Source: an uncultured Bacteroidales bacterium (lineage in GTDB: Bacteria > Bacteroidota > Bacteroidia > Bacteroidales > Muribaculaceae). Taken from it: 7,859 nt of DNA. How positions within the stretch are numbered: the stretch's first letter is position 1; each line of letters starts with the position of its first letter. This document shows positions 7,009 to 7,859 of the stretch, in pieces. The translations under genes and the position numbers were made by a program. The notes below the pieces were generated by a model that saw only the letters and a list, made by a program, of their open reading frames with translations, was not told where the DNA came from and ran no database searches. The stretch covers positions 1 to 7,859 of the forward strand of contig CAMWNL010000059.1 in the NCBI GenBank assembly GCA_947175585.1, given 5' to 3'.

Positions 7009-7461
7009 ATGATAAAGAAATTTGTCATAGCATTTGTAACACTTCTGGCTCTGGCATCATGCCGGATGAACAACGGTGATATCGGAGATTTCTTCGGCTC
7101 ATGGCTATTGTACTCTATGACTATCGACGGAGAGACGCCTGATAAATTCAACCCCGAGGAAACATTCTGGGAGTTTCAGAATAACATCATCGAGATATCG
7201 CGCGTTGATTTTATGTATGACAAAGACGGCCGTTGGGGCACATGGAGCGAAGATGATGATAAGTTGGTGCTCGATTTCACTCATTTTGAATATGGTGTCA
7301 ATCCCGGCACCATCCAGTTTGCCGGCCCCGAATGGATCGGATTTCCCAAACAGGGCGTGATCTCTCTGACTTTTGTCTCGCGCTCGTCCAAGCACATGAC
7401 TCTTTCGTGGCACGATACAAATGGCCGCATCTACGTTTACTCACTCCGAAAAATCTGGTAA
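7009..7461 (+). CDS. Small lipoprotein, lipocalin-like in appearance, function unknown
   Basis: I do not recognise a characterised family. ATG at 7009 gives 150 residues; the open frame starts one codon earlier at a TTG, but the ATG gives the clean signal MIKKF, a hydrophobic core and lipobox LASC, with Cys18 lipidated. The mature protein (about 133 residues) begins with DIGDFFGSWLLYSMTIDGET and continues as short alternating strands with many aromatics, ending RIYVYSLRKIW. An early G-x-W followed by small beta-strands resembles the lipocalin-like domains common in small Bacteroidota lipoproteins. There is no acidic LES-type export signal directly after the Cys (it reads CRMNNGD), so inward-facing placement is possible. 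It lies 5 bases after wzi and 3 bases before the legB-like gene, so a role in surface polysaccharide assembly or quality control is a reasonable inference only. Confidence 0.85.
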   Translation: MIKKFVIAFVTLLALASCRMNNGDIGDFFGSWLLYSMTIDGETPDKFNPEETFWEFQNNIIEISRVDFMYDKDGRWGTWSEDDDKLVLDFTHFEYGVNPGTIQFAGPEWIGFPKQGVISLTFVSRSSKHMTLSWHDTNGRIYVYSLRKIW

Positions 7462-7464
7462 TAT

Positions 7465-7859
7465 ATGATCAATCCCAACAAGACTGTACTTGTGACCGGA
7501 GCCGACGGTTTCATCGGTTCTCATCTGACCGAATTGCTGCTCTCTCTCGGCTTCAGAGTAAGGGCGCTTGCTCAATATAACTCTTTCAACTCATGGGGCT
7601 GGCTTGAAGGCATCACTTCGCCCGGCCTTGAAGTGGTCTGCGGAGATGTCCGCGATTCAGACTTCTGCCGTGAGATTACAGCAGGATGCGGCACAGTTTT
7701 TCATCTCGCCGCCCTAATCGCTATCCCTTACAGTTACATCGCTCCCGACAGCTATGTCGACACCAACATCAAAGGCACGATGAACATGTGTCAGGCGGCT
7801 CGCGCGGCAGGGGTTGACCGCATCATCGTCACTTCGACATCCGAGGTTTACGGCACAGC
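7465..7859 (+). CDS. legB: LegB-like NAD-dependent nucleotide-sugar 4,6-dehydratase, N-terminal part
   Basis: This is a cytoplasmic extended short-chain dehydrogenase, probably acting on a UDP-N-acetylhexosamine as the first step toward a legionaminic-acid-like nonulosonate or related amino sugar. I read 131 codons from ATG at 7465 to the right edge. The Rossmann motif TGADGFIG is at 11-18, followed by SHLTELLLSLGF. The segment ALAQYNSFNSWGWLEGI (34-50) and HLAALIAIPYSYIAPDSYVD (80-99) strongly resemble what I recall of the LegB/LLPSF_EDH family. TSTSEVYG at 123-130 brings the active-site Ser/Thr, Glu127 and Tyr129; the catalytic Lys should lie just outside the window. The full protein should be about 320-330 residues. 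It starts 3 bases after the lipoprotein stop, so translational coupling is likely. A generic UDP-sugar epimerase is the main alternative. Confidence 0.85.
   Translation, partial: MINPNKTVLVTGADGFIGSHLTELLLSLGFRVRALAQYNSFNSWGWLEGITSPGLEVVCGDVRDSDFCREITAGCGTVFHLAALIAIPYSYIAPDSYVDTNIKGTMNMCQAARAAGVDRIIVTSTSEVYGT

Overview
The window looks like part of a capsule or exopolysaccharide locus from a member of the Bacteroidota, most likely order Bacteroidales. The reasons are the protein types (a short Wza with one SLBB domain, a Bacteroidota-style Wzc, a Wzi-family barrel, a small lipoprotein), the absence of Shine-Dalgarno sequences, and two exact matches to the Bacteroides-type -7 box TAnnTTTG. The fairly balanced base composition would fit Muribaculaceae-like gut bacteria, but that finer placement is inference.

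Layout: a 146-base divergent intergenic region (4077-4222) separates two gene sets. Leftward on the minus strand are wza (3273-4076), wzc (971-3259) and an oligosaccharide flippase that runs off the left edge (952 to 1). They are tightly spaced and form one export/assembly operon. Rightward on the plus strand are a membrane-anchored family 2 glycosyltransferase (4223-5401), a Wzi-like outer-membrane capsule assembly protein (5456-7003), a small unrecognised lipoprotein (7009-7461) and the first 131 codons of a LegB-like nucleotide-sugar 4,6-dehydratase (from 7465, running off the right edge). The last three are separated by only 5 and 3 bases and are almost certainly co-transcribed.

How it works together (inference from family knowledge): cytoplasmic enzymes, starting with the LegB-like dehydratase, make an unusual activated sugar, possibly a legionaminic-acid-type nonulosonate. 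Glycosyltransferases such as the one here build a lipid-linked repeat unit, the flippase moves it across the inner membrane, Wzc controls chain length and export through tyrosine phosphorylation, Wza forms the outer-membrane exit, and Wzi holds or organises polymer at the surface. The small lipoprotein between wzi and legB has no evident function and is the best candidate for an undescribed component. No RNA genes, mobile elements, CRISPR arrays or phase-variable promoter inversions were seen. Two start sites were moved from an upstream TTG to an ATG (wza and the lipoprotein). Noncoding sequence is limited to the 146-base divergent region, a 54-base gap before wzi and gaps of 18 bases or less.
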